A stretch of 64,000 nucleotides of DNA from Toxonevra muliebris (lineage: Eukaryota > Arthropoda > Insecta > Diptera > Pallopteridae): contig OY829329.1 of the NCBI GenBank assembly GCA_963691655.1, positions 55,999,408 through 56,063,407 on the forward strand, in the 5' to 3' direction. Made by a program: the position numbers and the translations under genes. Shown here piece by piece: positions 1 through 12,135 of this stretch. The first letter of the stretch is position 1. Each line of letters starts with the position of its first letter. The notes under the pieces were generated by a model. That model did not search any database, had not been told where the DNA came from, and saw only the letters and a program-made list of their open reading frames with translations.

Positions 1-365
1 ATTTTCTTGGAAGAGGGGCCCGAAAAATGAATGTTACTACTGAGTACTGAAAAAATGTAGAACTGCCGCTGTTTATGCCTAAGTATACAACACTTGAAAG
101 GCAAGACAAGGCTTAATCAATAATATGCTTTTGTTTATCAAAATGAAGTTATTTTTAACTTTATTCCCGATTCTTTATACACTTGAAATTTCTTGAATTC
201 AAAGATTAATGACTTGGCAAAATTGTCTTTGTATTTTTTTTTGTCATTACATTACAAAGATTTTTAATTTGAGTATTTCGTCATCGAGCTTTTCTACCCG
301 CCCCCTGATTCTTTATGGAAAAGTATCACACACTCACTTTTATCTCTAATTTTTTTTTTTTATAG
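1..365. other. Intron or upstream sequence of the lipase gene
   Basis: AT-rich sequence with no coding exon that I can recognise. It ends in a long T run and TATAG, a good 3' splice site for the lipase exon that follows, so it is most simply the 3' part of an intron. The earlier lipase exons (signal peptide and N-terminal part) must lie left of the window. Confidence 0.6.
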
Positions 366-1095
366 AATCATCATCCACGGTTGGATGAGTCAATCGCGTG
401 GCTCTTTCAATAGAGACGTCAAAAATGCATATCTCAATCGTAGCGACTACAATGTAATCATTGCTGATTGGAGCACCAGCGCAACGAACTTAAATTATTT
501 CGCAGTGGTGAAGATGATTGAGGAATTCGGTGCACAGCTGGCACGTTTCACGCAACATTTGCATACAACTGTGGGTGTCAGCTACGATGACATATACTTG
601 ATTGGCCATTCGCTGGGAGCACAGATAGCAGGAGCTGCTGGAAAATTAATCAAACCTGAACAATATAATACGATCTTTGCTTTGGATCCAGCAGGACCGA
701 AATTTCGTCATCGCACCGCTGAATTTCGTATTGATCCAACGGATGCCAAATACGTTGAGTCTATACAGACTAGTGGGAATTTGGGATTTCTAGAACCAAC
801 TGGGAATGCTACTTTCTATCCGAATTATGGACTATATCAAAAGAGCTGTTACTATCTTGGGTGTTCACATATACGCGCTTATAAAATGTTTGCCGAATCA
901 TTGACAACGCAATTGGGCTTCTGGGGTCCACGCTGTAAGCGAGAGAAGGAGAAATTACAGTGTAATAAGGAAAATGCAGCGGCGACTGGTGATGATAAGT
1001 ATCGCATGGGTGGAGAACCAGCACAAGTGAAGAGTGGTGTGTTCTTTGTGAAGACCGCTGCCGGTGAACCGTTTGCTTTAGGGAGAGGGGCTTAG
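366..1095 (+). CDS. Neutral lipase / phospholipase A1-like protein, last exon (5' partial)
   Basis: This is the C-terminal exon of a secreted lipase of the pancreatic-lipase/PLA1 family, which hydrolyses ester bonds of acylglycerols or phospholipids. The exon starts after TATAG at 365 and reads the family block IIIHGW directly into the frame. Numbering from the ATG at 385, the nucleophile elbow GHSLG places Ser76 at nt 610-612, the catalytic Asp is in ALDPAGP (Asp101) and the catalytic His is in CSHIRA (His162). All three triad residues are therefore present. The short lid region and the paired Cys around CYYLGCSH fit insect PLA1-like lipases. The frame ends at TAG 1093-1095. The ATG at 385 is internal to the domain, so it is not the true start; the gene lacks its 5' exons only because of the window edge. 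Triacylglycerol lipase and PLA1 activity cannot be told apart here. Confidence 0.88.
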
Positions 1096-2103
1096 TGAGG
1101 GGTATTAATGGTGAATGTTATATGTAGATAACTTAAGTTATAGAGTCTAAGTTTTTATAATTGTTAATTTTAAATAGTTAAAGCATATATTTTTAATTAA
1201 TTTAAATATACTCAAATTTGACTTCTGTAAATACTTTTATTTCCCAAAAATGAATGTTGTTTAGAATAATTTATAATAATAATAATAATAAAAAAAAAAA
1301 CTTTTAAACCACTTGAATTTACTTGAATACTTTCTTAATTTAAAACTAACTCTATGCACCTCTCAACGTATTAAGCTTAAGCCTACACTCGCACACACAC
1401 ACAAACACACATACTTTACCAAAAGCTGTTATCCTCTAATTTGTATTTGTGTGTGTTTGTGCAATGTAAATATCCATGTTCAAATGTTTGTTTTCTTTTC
1501 TTTCGTAATGAGTAAACTTATTAACATTTGATGCACAAATTCACACAAGTAAAATAACGCAAAAGCGTTTCGGTTGTGGTAAAATTGTGCAAGCTAAATA
1601 TACACAAACACACACACCTAAACATATTCACATACAAGTAAAATTCACATATTTTGCCGTCTCTTTACCATCTTAACGGTAATTAGCATTAGTTGGTAAT
1701 TAAGATGAGCGTAAGTAGTGCAAACATACATTAAAATAATTGTTTTTTGCTGTTGCAGACAGTGGGTAAAAAGGTTATGAAGAAAATTTTAACTTTGGGA
1801 ATTAAACCTGAGAGATTTTAAGGCTTTAAACTAAGCTTCAGACAATGACAGTTATATTCCCCTCATTAAATCAAAATGGAAGATGCTCTGGATGGTTACG
1901 AAAAGACTTGACTGAAGCTCAGATTAGGCACACATTTTGGTTCATATATCCTGAAGTAGAGAGGACTTAACTCTTTTTCATGTGGTATTTCCATGTGTCT
2001 TTTTGGTATAAGTGTGCTAGGATTTGCAGGTAGCCATTTTAAGCTCACCTGGATGTCTCAAGTTGAATGCAACATCTAGGTGCAAGAAAATATTGGCTAC
2101 AGG
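1096..2103. other. Intergenic, no gene seen
   Basis: This is the 3' flank of the lipase with several AATAAT/AATAAA-like signals (around 1265-1290) and CA/TG dinucleotide-rich stretches near 1388-1460 and 1600-1620. I see no coding signal. Confidence 0.6.
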
Positions 2104-2876
2104 GAGTGATGGATCTAGAATTTCGGTTTAGGAAGAGAGGGCGCTAGATGGAATCATTTTTTTAAAGTATTGAACTTAAGAAAAATTCCAGTTTTGAAAA
2201 AAATGTTATGTAACATTTTAAAGCATGTAAAATTGAGCCTCGAACCCCACAGCCCTTTCGCGATCTTCGGAGCACACTGAAATTTATTTTGAAAGCATTG
2301 CGAAGTAAAATATTCTGAATAAAGTTCGGAGTTTCGGAATAACATTTGGAGTTATCTGAATAAAATTCGGACTATTCTAAATAAAATTTAGGGACGAAAA
2401 ATTTTTTTAGAATACAGAAAAAAAAGCGAAATATTCTGAATTCAATTTAAAAAATTGATTTTTGAGTATTCTTCTGCACTAATTATGGAGTATTTTCAAA
2501 CTAATTTGAAGTAATCTTAAATCCATTCGAAATAATTTGAATTAAGTTTGAAAAATTTTGAAAGCAATTTGATTTAATTTAATTTTTTATATCATAATAA
2601 ATAAATAAATTTAGAGTAATTTTAATATTCTTTAATTATCAAATTATTTTTAAAAACTTTAAAATAGATTTTTAATATTCTGAATTGGTTTTTAAATAAT
2701 TTGGGGTATTCGGAAAAAATTTTGGAAGATTCTGATATAAATTTGGAATATTTTAAAACAAAATTTTGAGTATTCTGAAATAAACTTGAAATGTTTAATA
2801 TTAGCTTCGAATGCTCAGAAATTTTTTTGGATTGCTGATAAACAATTTCGGGGCGGGAGTGAAATTCCGAAGTGTT
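2104..2876. repeat. hAT-like tip followed by a degenerate short-period array
   Basis: The block starts with GTGATGGATCTAGAATTTCG, which resembles the tips of the hAT-like elements at 29506 (reverse) and 38549. From about 2330 to 2830 it is a worn array of a motif near TATTCTGAAATAAATTTGGA, repeated about every 20-35 bp with many changes. The mariner copy at 2877 interrupts or abuts its right end. No coding capacity. Confidence 0.45.
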
Positions 2877-4126
2877 TTGACTAACTTCTTATCTATCATA
2901 CGCGCCATTTTTTTGACATTGACAGCTATTCTATCTCGAAGAGCGCCAAAAATATTATAAGAATTGATCTGTCAAATAATTTTCATAATTTTACAAAAGT
3001 GTTTTACTATAGCTAAAAATGTCGAATTTCGTGCCAGCAAAACAACATTTGCGGGAAGTTTTAATTTGCTTCTTCCATTTAAAGAAAAACGCAACTGAAG
3101 CACATCGTTTACTCACTGAAGCTTATCCTGACTGTGCTATAGACGTTAGAATGTGTCAGGTGTGGAATGCCCATTTCAAAAGTGGTGATTTTGATGTTGA
3201 AGACAGGGAACGTTCAGGCGGCCCGAAAAAGTGCGAAGATGAAGAATTGAAGGCATTACTCGAAGAAGATTCATGTCAAACGCAACAAGAACTTGCAGAA
3301 TCTTTAGGAGTAGATCAATCAACCATTTTTAAACGATTAAAAGCATTGGGAACGATTCAAAAGCAAGGAAATTGGGTGCCGTATGAATTGAAGCTGAGAG
3401 GCGTCGAACGACGATTTTTCACATGTGAACTGCTGATTGAACGACAGAAAAGAAAGGGTTGTCTGCATCGTATTGTGAGTGGCGATGAAAAGTGGATACG
3501 TTACGATAACCCAAAGCGTAAAAAATCATGGGGACCTCCCGGACATGCATCAACATCAACGGCAAAGCCGAACATCCATGGATCCAAGCTCATGCTGTGT
3601 ATTTGGTGGGATATGAAAGGTGTCGTGTATTATAAGCTGTTGAAACCGAATGAAACGATCACTGGCTACCGCTACCGACTACAATTGATGCCGAGCATTA
3701 AAGGATAAGAGGCCAGAATATGAGAATAAACACGACGAAGTTATTCTTCAGCACGACAATGCTCGGCCGCATGTTGCAAGGCAAGTAAAAACATACTTGG
3801 AAACGCTGAAATGGGAAGTGCTACCCCACTCGCCGCATTCTCCAGACATTGCTCCTTCTGATTACCACTTGTTCCGATCGATGACACATGGCCTGGCTGA
3901 ATAGCACTTCCGTTCTTTTGAAGAACTCAAAAAATGGGTCGATTCGTGGATAGCCTCAAAAGATGAGGAGTTCTTTCGACGCGGAATCCGTATGCTACCA
4001 GAAAGATGGGAAAAGGTTGTGGCTAACGATGGACAATACTTTAAAGAATAAATTTATAATCACTTTTTCACAATAAATGTCCAAATTACGAAAAAAAAAT
4101 ACGAGTTTATACATTCATACTCCCAA
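2877..4126 (+). mobile_element. mariner element, mauritiana-type, copy 1 (left end missing)
   Basis: It is homologous along its length to the complete copy at 32698-33984. The right terminal repeat is intact (TACGAGTTTATACATTCATA followed by CTCCCAA) and is followed by TA at 4127-4128. The left terminal repeat (about 27 bp in the other copy) is absent; similarity starts near 2877 with TGACTAACTTC. The element is therefore a relic that has lost one end. Confidence 0.9.
3019..4051 (+). pseudogene. mariner transposase, broken by frameshift and stop
   Basis: The product would be a DDD-type cut-and-paste transposase. The first part (3019-3708, 229 codons) has the paired HTH region and the GDEKWI block with the first catalytic Asp. 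Compared with the other copy, 8 bp (CGTTTGAG) are missing at about 3690, which shifts the frame and ends it at 3708. The lost frame can be followed on through the block for HDNARPH (second Asp) and YSPDIAPSDYHLF (third Asp) to TAA 4049-4051. A further in-frame TAG lies at 3902-3904 after GLAE. Not functional. Confidence 0.92.
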
Positions 4127-4128
4127 TA

Positions 4129-6330
4129 GTTTTAGAGAAATCCGTTTGAAATGGAAATGAAATGAGTGACTTAAAAATAAAATCTGAAAATAGAATTGTT
4201 TTTTTGAAAAAATTCTAAAAAATATTTTTTATTTATATTCAAAATTTTAAGTGCAGCCGACTCTAGAAAGTTTCGCTAAGCTTGTAGTATTTCCTTGTAT
4301 GAAAAAATCAAAAAGAGAATTTTTTCAACTTTTGATCTGAATCTGAAACTTTTGATCTGCATTCGAATATTCTCAAAAAAAATTTATTTTGTAATTTTGA
4401 AATCCTATCTCTAAGCATGAAACTCATCCAAACACCATCAAGATATCAAAATCGTGCAAGTCAGTCAGGTTAAAAATTTGTGTATCTGGCATCGCTGACT
4501 GCAGCAACTGGATTTAGCTTTAAGTTTCGCAATTGTGATTAGTTACTTTTTTTGACCAATCAAAACTTTAGCTCACAAAAAAATATACTACCTACAAGTA
4601 TGCAACAAAAAATAAGCTTTGAACTTTGAATCAACGTTGGATCTTTAAATAAGGTGTTAGTATAAATTAAAAGGCATAAGCTTATTTAATAAAAAAAACA
4701 AAAGAATCAGTTATATTTATTTTTATTTTTTTTTTTTTTTGTTGAGCTTAAATAAAAATTTCATAAAAGTATGATATTTCTTTATATGAGACGACTCAAT
4801 ACTCAGATTTAAAGCTATTCCTAAATTATGTAAAGTTTCAAAATCTGTTTAACAATTCCCAACATTCTAGTATTTTTAAGGTATTTTTCCAGCTAAACTC
4901 CCAAAAAGTTTAATTAGTGTTAAAACAAAATCGAAATCCAATAGTCGAACTCGAACTTTTATAGTTTGGTTCCATTGTCTTAAGCTATAATGAAAAAATA
5001 TTTCTGGTGTATGAATGAATAAAATTTGTGAATGAATAAAATTTGTGAATGTCTTGAAACCTCATTTTGCATTTCCTCCTAACACTTCAGATGGTTCTAC
5101 AGCAAAAAACGCACAGGAATACTTACATATGTGTGCATAACCACAAAAATTACAGTTTGAAGATATTCACATTTGAAAATCTTACACATACGTAGATGAG
5201 AAGAAGAGAGACGATGAAAGCTAAATAAGAAGATGAAGACGCAGTTGATGCTACCATTACCAACACCACCACCATCACCACACAGTGGCTGGCAAATAAT
5301 TTACCTTTGGAATCTTAGAAAATTTAACAAAATCCAGAGGCATGTGTTAGGCTGAGTGTGAATACGATATGCAAATATACACACAAACACATAAATGCAT
5401 ACATACATATGTATGTATATACATAAACTTGTATGTAGGTTTTTATGTGTGAATTTGTAATTTGTATAGTCTTGGAATTAGTCTGTATGTCATACGAGTT
5501 AAATCTAAAGATTTTCTTGCTATGCAAAACTAACCACAAAATAAAATTCTTGTGTTCAAGATTTTACCTTTTGCTGTGTCTTTTGCTGTGTAAGCGGTAA
5601 ATAAATTTTGAAATATGAGCATTGATTTTGAATAGGTATATAGTTTAGCAGAAATAATTTACATAAAATTTAATTCGTAACTATAAAAATTGTTATTTAA
5701 TTAGAATTATTAGTTAAATTTATTTCAATATCAGATTTTTCTCTTTTACTTTTGTTTTTCCATTACAGCTTTGCTCTACTTTTACTGCTCTATTTGTAAT
5801 GAAACAACTTAATCCTGTATCCCTTGGTTTTTTCTCCAACATATGAAAGCATACAGTGTCGGACAAAAGTAAAGCACGGATTCTTCCTTGTTTGCATTTT
5901 GTTCAGTAATATTGTAAAACATGCTTGGATTGAAATTTTTTTTATGAATGTAGTAAGAATATACACTCTTTGTAATAAAATATAAGAAATATAAGCCCTG
6001 TTCACTCTTTAGAGTAAAGTGCTGGTTAACGGAGTAACAGAGTAAAAGTGTAAAACAAAATTACTCTACAAAACCAAAATATACGACATTTGCTTTTAAT
6101 CACACCTTACACCAGTGAAGGGACTTTTGCACAATTGTGCTAGATCTAACACATTTTTCCAAAAAAATGTATATCTAACACTTTTAGCACCGATGGTTCG
6201 GAATCTAGCACATTTTCTTTTCTTTTAATCTTAAACGCTTAAATAAATTAACCTGTTTTATATTTATTTACATTGCGTCAATTTGCAATCTTTCAATTGC
6301 AAAAACTATTGTGAATGGCTATTTTATTAT
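4129..6330. other. Intergenic, no gene seen
   Basis: AT-rich, with homopolymer runs (T run near 4725), a direct repeat GAATGAATAAAATTTGTGAA near 5013-5050, a CCA-rich run at 5255-5285 and CA/TA microsatellite around 5380-5430. Short frames here show no protein similarity that I recognise. Confidence 0.55.
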
Positions 6331-6339
6331 ATTAAGTTT

Positions 6340-6620
6340 GTACCGTTTTTGATGTTACCGATGTTGATTCAACCCTTAAAAGAGTTTAATTAACCACTTG
6401 AAATTCTTGAATTAAATGTAAAAAGAGTTAGTTGAACTCCGACTAGGAGTTGAATCAACTCGGCAAAATGTTACCTTAACCTTCAAAAGAATATAATAAA
6501 CCAAGTGAAATTCTTCAGGCAACATTGAAAAGAGTTGGTCTAACTCGGACTAGAATATTGTCCCAACCCTTAACTAACAAATTGAAATTCTTGAACCAAA
6601 ATTTAAAAAAAGTTCGGTTT
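6340..6620. repeat. Degenerate repeats of an AGAGTTGAATCAACTC-like motif
   Basis: Variants of AAAAGAGTT followed by AACTC and of CTTGAAATTCTTGAA recur several times. The same motif class returns at 8560-8740, on the other side of the 173-bp array, ending in TTTTTTTCGGTGTG. The two blocks may be the outer parts of one non-autonomous element, but I could not define paired ends. Confidence 0.35.
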
Positions 6621-7131
6621 TTATGTTTTTATTAAATAGTTTTTTATTATTATAAAATATAATAAATATTTATAGACACTTATTACAGATGTACATTAGA
6701 TGGCTTATTTGCCCCATACATTTTGCTAAAGTATTTCAGATCTTCATTGTGACAGCAGAATATAAAAATAGGGTGCGAAAAACCAATTAAAATGAAAAAA
6801 AATTTAAATTTGTGAAAAGTGGATGCGCTACTCCGAAAACCGTGATTTTTAAGGATGTTTTACCATAGGTTTGGGATTTTGTATGGAAAAAGCATTCAAT
6901 CTGCATATAAAAGACTTTCAGATATCCACACCTAAGTAAAAAATGCCGCTAAAGCGAACGGCGTACCCAGTTTTTTGATACAACTAAACCGAAAGCCACC
7001 CCTAGCGCCAAAAGTGACCATTTGGCACTTTTTTGTACAAATTTTGAAATTTAACCGTTAGGGTTTTGAAGATAGCGGTAATTTTTTTATGATTAAAGTA
7101 CATAGAATTGTAGGTAATTCTACGTTTTGAC

Positions 7132-7990
7132 AGAATTTAAAAAGAGCGATTTTTAAGTTTGGTACCTGGAATCATGGCGAGGTCTACTGGCCATGTGGTG
7201 GTATATACCGCAGCTTCTGCGTTGTAGCCATTTCCGAATTATGGCCAATACAGTGGAAAAAGCTGAGAAAATTGACCAAAATTCCAGCACCGCTTCGTTT
7301 TGCCAGAATTTAAAAAGAGCAATTTTTAAGTTAGGTACCTTAAATTATGCCAAGCTCTACTGGCCATATGGTGGTACATACCGCAGCTTCTGCGTTGTAG
7401 CCATTTCCGAATTATTGTCAATACAGTGGAAAAAGCTGAGAAAATTGACCAAAATTCCAGCACCGCTTCGTTTTGCCAGAATTTAAAAAGAGCGATTTTT
7501 AAGTTTGGTACCTTAAATTATGCCGAGGTCTACTGGTCATATGGTGGTACATACCCCAGCTTCTGCGTTGTAGCCATTCCCGAATTATTGCCAATACAGT
7601 GGAAAAAGCTGAGAAAATTGACCAAAATTCCAGCACCGCTTCGTTTTGCCAGAATTTAAAAAGAGCGATTTTTAAGTTTGGTACCTGGAATTATGGCGAG
7701 GTCTGCTGGCCATGTGGTGGTATATACCGCAGCTTCTGCGTTGTAGCCATTTCCGAATTATGGTCAATACAGTGGAAAAAGCTGAGAAAATTGACCAAAA
7801 TTCCAGCACCGCTTCGTTTTGCCAGAATTTAAAAAAAGCTATTTTTAAGTTTGGTACCTGGAATTATGCCGAGGTCTTCTGGCCATGTGGTGGTATATAC
7901 CTCAGCTTCTGCGTTGTAGCCATTTCCGAATTATGGCCAATACAATGGAAAAAGCTGAGAAAATTGACCAAAATTCGCCAACAAAAAATA
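7132..7990. repeat. Tandem array, 173-bp unit, about five copies
   Basis: The block containing GGTACCTGGAATTATGGC, TTCTGCGTTGTAGCCATT and GTGGAAAAAGCTGAGAAAATT recurs every 173 bp; starts of equivalent points are 7253, 7426, 7599, 7772 and 7945. The copies are very similar, so the array is young or homogenised. Because 173 is not a multiple of three, the small frames that run through it are by-products of the repeat and not genes. The last unit breaks off at CCAAAATTCGCCAACAAAAA, next to a tRNA-like sequence on the minus strand. Confidence 0.92.
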
Positions 7991-8004
7991 AAATTTTAAA
8001 AATA

Positions 8005-8110
8005 TTTCAGAACACAAAGCTGGGATTCGAACTCGAGTCACACCAAAATGTTCTTGTTTTCATAACTTTATCGACACACCAAACGATTTCGCCGCCAACT
8101 ACTACTTAAA
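8005..8110 (-). repeat. tRNA-like pol III head (possible SINE start)
   Basis: On the minus strand the sequence GAGTTCGAATCCCAGC is a near-perfect B box with T-arm. About 60-70 nt upstream, GGCGAAATCGTTTGG resembles the D-arm/A box of a tRNA with a long variable arm. The acceptor stem cannot be closed, so this is not a working tRNA gene. Reading on along the minus strand leads straight into the 173-bp array, which would be the body of such a SINE. Confidence 0.4.
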
Positions 8111-8760
8111 GCCGGTGGAATTTACCATATTGGTTATACTTAAAAATATCACCCAAAGCTTTATTTGTACAAAAGCTTTTGGATATACCTAAATAAAACT
8201 AAATGCCTTACAAAACCAATGCACATTTTTCACTATTCTTTAGTCTTTCAGTATAATTTTATAAAATGGAGCAGTATATTTTTGAAAAATATATGAAATA
8301 TAGCGAAACCAGATTTGAGCTCAAGAAAAGATTTCGACGACAGCCTCGAGTTAATCTTACATTTTGGGAAAAGTTAATTTATTTTAGACTTTGTTTCAGA
8401 GTATAGTTTACTCCGTTTAGAGTTAATAATAGATTTTTATAGAACCTTTGAAAATGAGTTATATTTACTTAAAAAAAAAGTTGATTGATTTACCTTTTCC
8501 ATGGTTATATTAACAATTTTCAGAGTTAATCGAACACATATTGGTTGAAACTGCAGAGTTAATTTGAAATTGCCTTCAGAGTCATTCTGACACTGACAAA
8601 AAGTTATTATAACTACAAAAAGAGTTGAATCAACTCAAAAAAACTTCAAACAACTCTTTTCGGTGTTGTTTGCGTAAAAGTTGTAGTAACTCCGCAAAAG
8701 TTATATTAATTCACAGAAAATGTTGTATTAACTCCGCATATTTTTTTCGGTGTGCGAACT
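8111..8760. repeat. Degenerate AACTC/AGTT repeats ending in a TTTTTTTCGGTGTG tip
   Basis: Recurring AGAGTTAAT, AAAGTT and AACTCCGCAAAAGTT motifs, increasing towards 8740. This matches the motif class at 6340-6620. Nothing coding. Confidence 0.35.
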
Positions 8761-11186
8761 AAACTTTTCGGTTTTGACGCTATATCGGATTGGGCTCAAT
8801 ATCTCATTAACCGGGGGGAAAAAAATATGCTCTATGTGACAAAATACATACAGAAATCCTTTTTTTTATGGACTAAAATTTGTGAGCACATTGTCTTAAA
8901 AAATATGACCTACCATCTTCTTTCTTTCGTACTTTCGTTATAAGTGAAAACTACTGTATTTCTTAAGCGGTGATTTTCTAAAACTATGTTCAATCTTAAA
9001 ACTATGCCATTTCTCAGAGTAACTATGTAATTATTTTGAATAAATTGAACTCTAAAATTCCTCCAGCTCAGGAAATATTTCGGTTGTTGTAATTAAACCA
9101 AAACTACACCACAAAATTAATTCCCAAAATGATAATAAACATTTTTTGGGCTGCATACAATAACAAACTAAATCTACGACAAATTGCAGGGTATGAAGTA
9201 AACAGTGACAACAACAACATTATATAGTAGAAACGAAAAAAGTTAGTGAGAGGGGCAGAGAACAGTGAAGTGTTATGCTATTAACATTGTTTATTTGGTA
9301 ATAAAAACGATCCAAGCAGATGCTGAGAATGTTGATGATGATGAGGAGCAAAAATTTCCAAACACGTAGCTGCGTTCTCTAATGTTAAATAAAGGGAAGC
9401 AAAGTGTATTTTTGTGTGTGTTGTAACCGGGGTGGGAGGAAGAAGGAGGAGTAAATGAGGTGGCAGCGTCATAGTGGCAAAAACTCATTTGCATTTTAAT
9501 TGATGAATGGAAAGGAAAAATTTTGAAGGGAATATATTACAAAAGAAATATTTATAGTTTGACTTAAGTGAAGTCAGTATCTTTGCTCACAGAAATATGC
9601 AATAAAAAATTTATTTAAAATTGAGTTTCAGTTATAGGAAAATGCTCCGAAATATCAATTCAACTCAAGCTTTGAAGATAAATTCCAGAAAACACTAATA
9701 TTTTTAATAAATTTTGGAGAAAAAACTTTTTAAATTTTTAGTAAATTCATGCAAGTCAATGAACTTTTCTCTTCCATGAGTGTCTGCAGTATAACTTTTG
9801 TTTTTGTTTTTTTGTAGCATCATGAATATTTTCGTTATGAAATTCCAAGCATTCATTCCCTGCACGCGTGTTAAACATTTTGTTTTACATGCAAATGTGA
9901 ATGTCCTGTTGAATAATGCAACAAACAGCAGCCAAATATATTTTGTACAATATTTTTCATATTTGTATGTACCTAGGAAATATTTTCTTTATATGTACTT
10001 ACGAGTGTAACTACGCATTTATTATTATTTTTTTTTGTTGGGAAATTTTTTTGTTTTTTTTTTTGTCTGCGCATTGCACAATGCATAAAACTCTTGAAAA
10101 ATGTTCAGCTAGCCCGAAAGGTAACTATCGCCGGCAGAGCTGCACTTGTGGAAAGTACCGCTGAATCTACACACACATATATTTCTACGTACATTTGTAT
10201 GACTACAAACAAACACAAACAGACAAAAAACATGCTCAAAAACATGAAAAGAACATGAATAACTAAAGTTCTACAAACAAACGAAAAAAAGCAAACGCAA
10301 AGTTTTTTTTTCATGTTTGTTTTTGGGGGTTTTTTAACAAGAATTTATTTTTAAAATAAAGAGAGCTTTAGCTTTTTCGAAAGTGCATTTTTTGTACTGC
10401 TATTTCTGTTTTTAATTTCAAGTATCCCGAACGAATACAACTATGAAGTAGTTATAGTTTAAAGTGGAGATTTTAAATTAAATAATATTTGTATGGACAT
10501 ATTAAGAAGTTGAAAAACATTGCATACTTGAGGGTGAATAAATTTGAGAGATATACAGGTTTGTTCACCCAGAATGAGTTGATAGAGAAATCGTCGTTGA
10601 AGGAGGATTTGGGGGTAAATTCTCGAAAAGATAATTATATATTTCCTTGTATTGGTTGTAAATAGACGTTAAAATTAGTTAATTGAAAAATAACTGCATA
10701 CTTTTAGGTGAATGAGTTTTTTATATACCCATAAAAATCCAGGAAAAACTTATCCATAAGTTGAGGACTTATGGGAGATTGAAATTGATTTATTTTTTTT
10801 TATAAAAACTTTCGCCTTAGAGACATTTTTTATAGAATTCAAAAACACGAAACAAGGATGGGCTAAGAAATCCTCAATACAATATTATAGCATTTATAGG
10901 AAAGGTATTCAAGCCCTTTCTTTACCAGTCTTGGCGTAAAAAAAACACCACTCTCTCTTCCCTTCACTCTTCTCCTTTTAACGCCCCTTTATTCCTCTTC
11001 ATATCTCTCTACTATTGAGAATCCTTTTTCAAAATTAACCTCTACTAATATATTAAATTTATTATAGTATTACATGAAATAATTGTAAAATAAAATTGAA
11101 AATAAAAAAGTGAAATTTCGTTTGAAATCTTTTTTTGACATTTTTTAAAAAAAAAATTTTCAAAATTTTTGGTAGAAGTTGAATAA
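8761..11186. other. Intergenic, no gene seen
   Basis: AT-rich with T runs (10030-10065, 10305-10335). A TGATGATGATGAGGAGC run is at 9333-9350. Several short frames show no recognisable protein. The last 150 bp may contain an intron of the Lys/Pro-rich gene that begins at about 11187. Confidence 0.5.
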
Positions 11187-11831
11187 TTTATAAACGCACG
11201 TTTATGCAGAATAATGCGAAATGTTATCACCGGGAAAACTGATGAGCAGCAACGGGAAGAGCAGCAAAAACATCAAAATGGACACTTACGACCTTCTTCA
11301 GCTTTTGCTGGATCATCTAAAATAAAGCGCACCTCAGCCAAGCCAAGAGTGACGCTTAAAGTTCCTAAGCTCAAAACTGCAGCACTCAAGCCAAAAGTCA
11401 AAATTCTCAAACCAAAACCTAAAGAAATTATCAAGATAAAACCTAAAGAGTCCTTAAAGCCAAAAGTCAAAGAGTTCAGGCCTAGAAGGAAAGACACCGA
11501 CCCCAAAATTAAAACACTTTTGCCAAAAATGAAAGTTAAAGTAATCAAACCAAAAACCAATATAATCCAACCAAAAGCTTATAAAAACAAGCCAAAAGTT
11601 TATGATATCAAGACAAAAGCTTATGATATCAAGAAAAAATCTAATGAAATCAAACCAAAAAATAAAGAAAGCAAGCTGAAGGAGCTCAAGCCATTACCAA
11701 GGCTGAATGTCAAAATGCCTGAACCAAAAGTTAAGTCAACCACAAAAAAATCTAAGGCCACCAAAGCTAAAATTCCAGCCACACCTACGCAATTGGGCAA
11801 AATCATACAAAGCAGACATTTTCGAAATTAA
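11187..11831 (+). CDS. Lys/Pro-rich basic protein, paralogue of the N-terminal part of the next gene
   Basis: The frame from ATG 11214 gives 205 residues, made mostly of KPK, KPKVK and IKPK units and strongly basic; function unknown. Upstream of the ATG the same frame is open back to 11187. The stretch ARLCRI-MRNVITGKTDEQQ aligns with RRLYRA-ARYVVTGKTEEQQ of the gene at 12136, so coding probably begins in an earlier exon and 11214 may be internal. Unlike its neighbour it has no CAP domain: it stops at TAA after IIQSRHFRN. Either it is a short family member or it has lost its 3' exons. Lys/Pro repeats suggest a disordered, nucleic-acid- or matrix-binding region, but that is inference only. Confidence 0.5.
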   Translation, partial: FINARLCRIMRNVITGKTDEQQREEQQKHQNGHLRPSSAFAGSSKIKRTSAKPRVTLKVPKLKTAALKPKVKILKPKPKEIIKIKPKESLKPKVKEFRPRRKDTDPKIKTLLPKMKVKVIKPKTNIIQPKAYKNKPKVYDIKTKAYDIKKKSNEIKPKNKESKLKELKPLPRLNVKMPEPKVKSTTKKSKATKAKIPATPTQLGKIIQSRHFRN

Positions 11832-12135
11832 CTACATCCAGGAATGTGATTGCAAGGATAAAAACGAAAGTTGGTTTTACCTACCTCTATTGACATCAAC
11901 TTAACTTAATGTAACTTAAATATATATATTTCGGAGTTTTTACCCAAACCAAACAAAGAAAGACTTTAGAATATTACTTTATTATTAAATTTATTGTAGT
12001 ATTGCAATGGAAAACATGTAAGAAAATATTGAAAACTATTACAGAAAAAAACAAATAAACAAAAACCAAACAACAAAATTTCGGTCTCTTGATTTTTTAA
12101 TATATATTCATTCAAAATTCCGGAACAAGTTATAG

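Noticed and set aside
7132..7990. CRISPR-like array
   Set aside because: Units are contiguous at 173 bp with no unique spacers, and this is animal nuclear DNA.
7193..8109. Series of overlapping 74-97 codon frames
   Set aside because: They come from the 173-bp tandem repeat, which changes frame in every unit; no protein-like conservation.
8005..8110. A functional tRNA gene
   Set aside because: Acceptor and anticodon stems do not close; only the pol III box-like parts remain.
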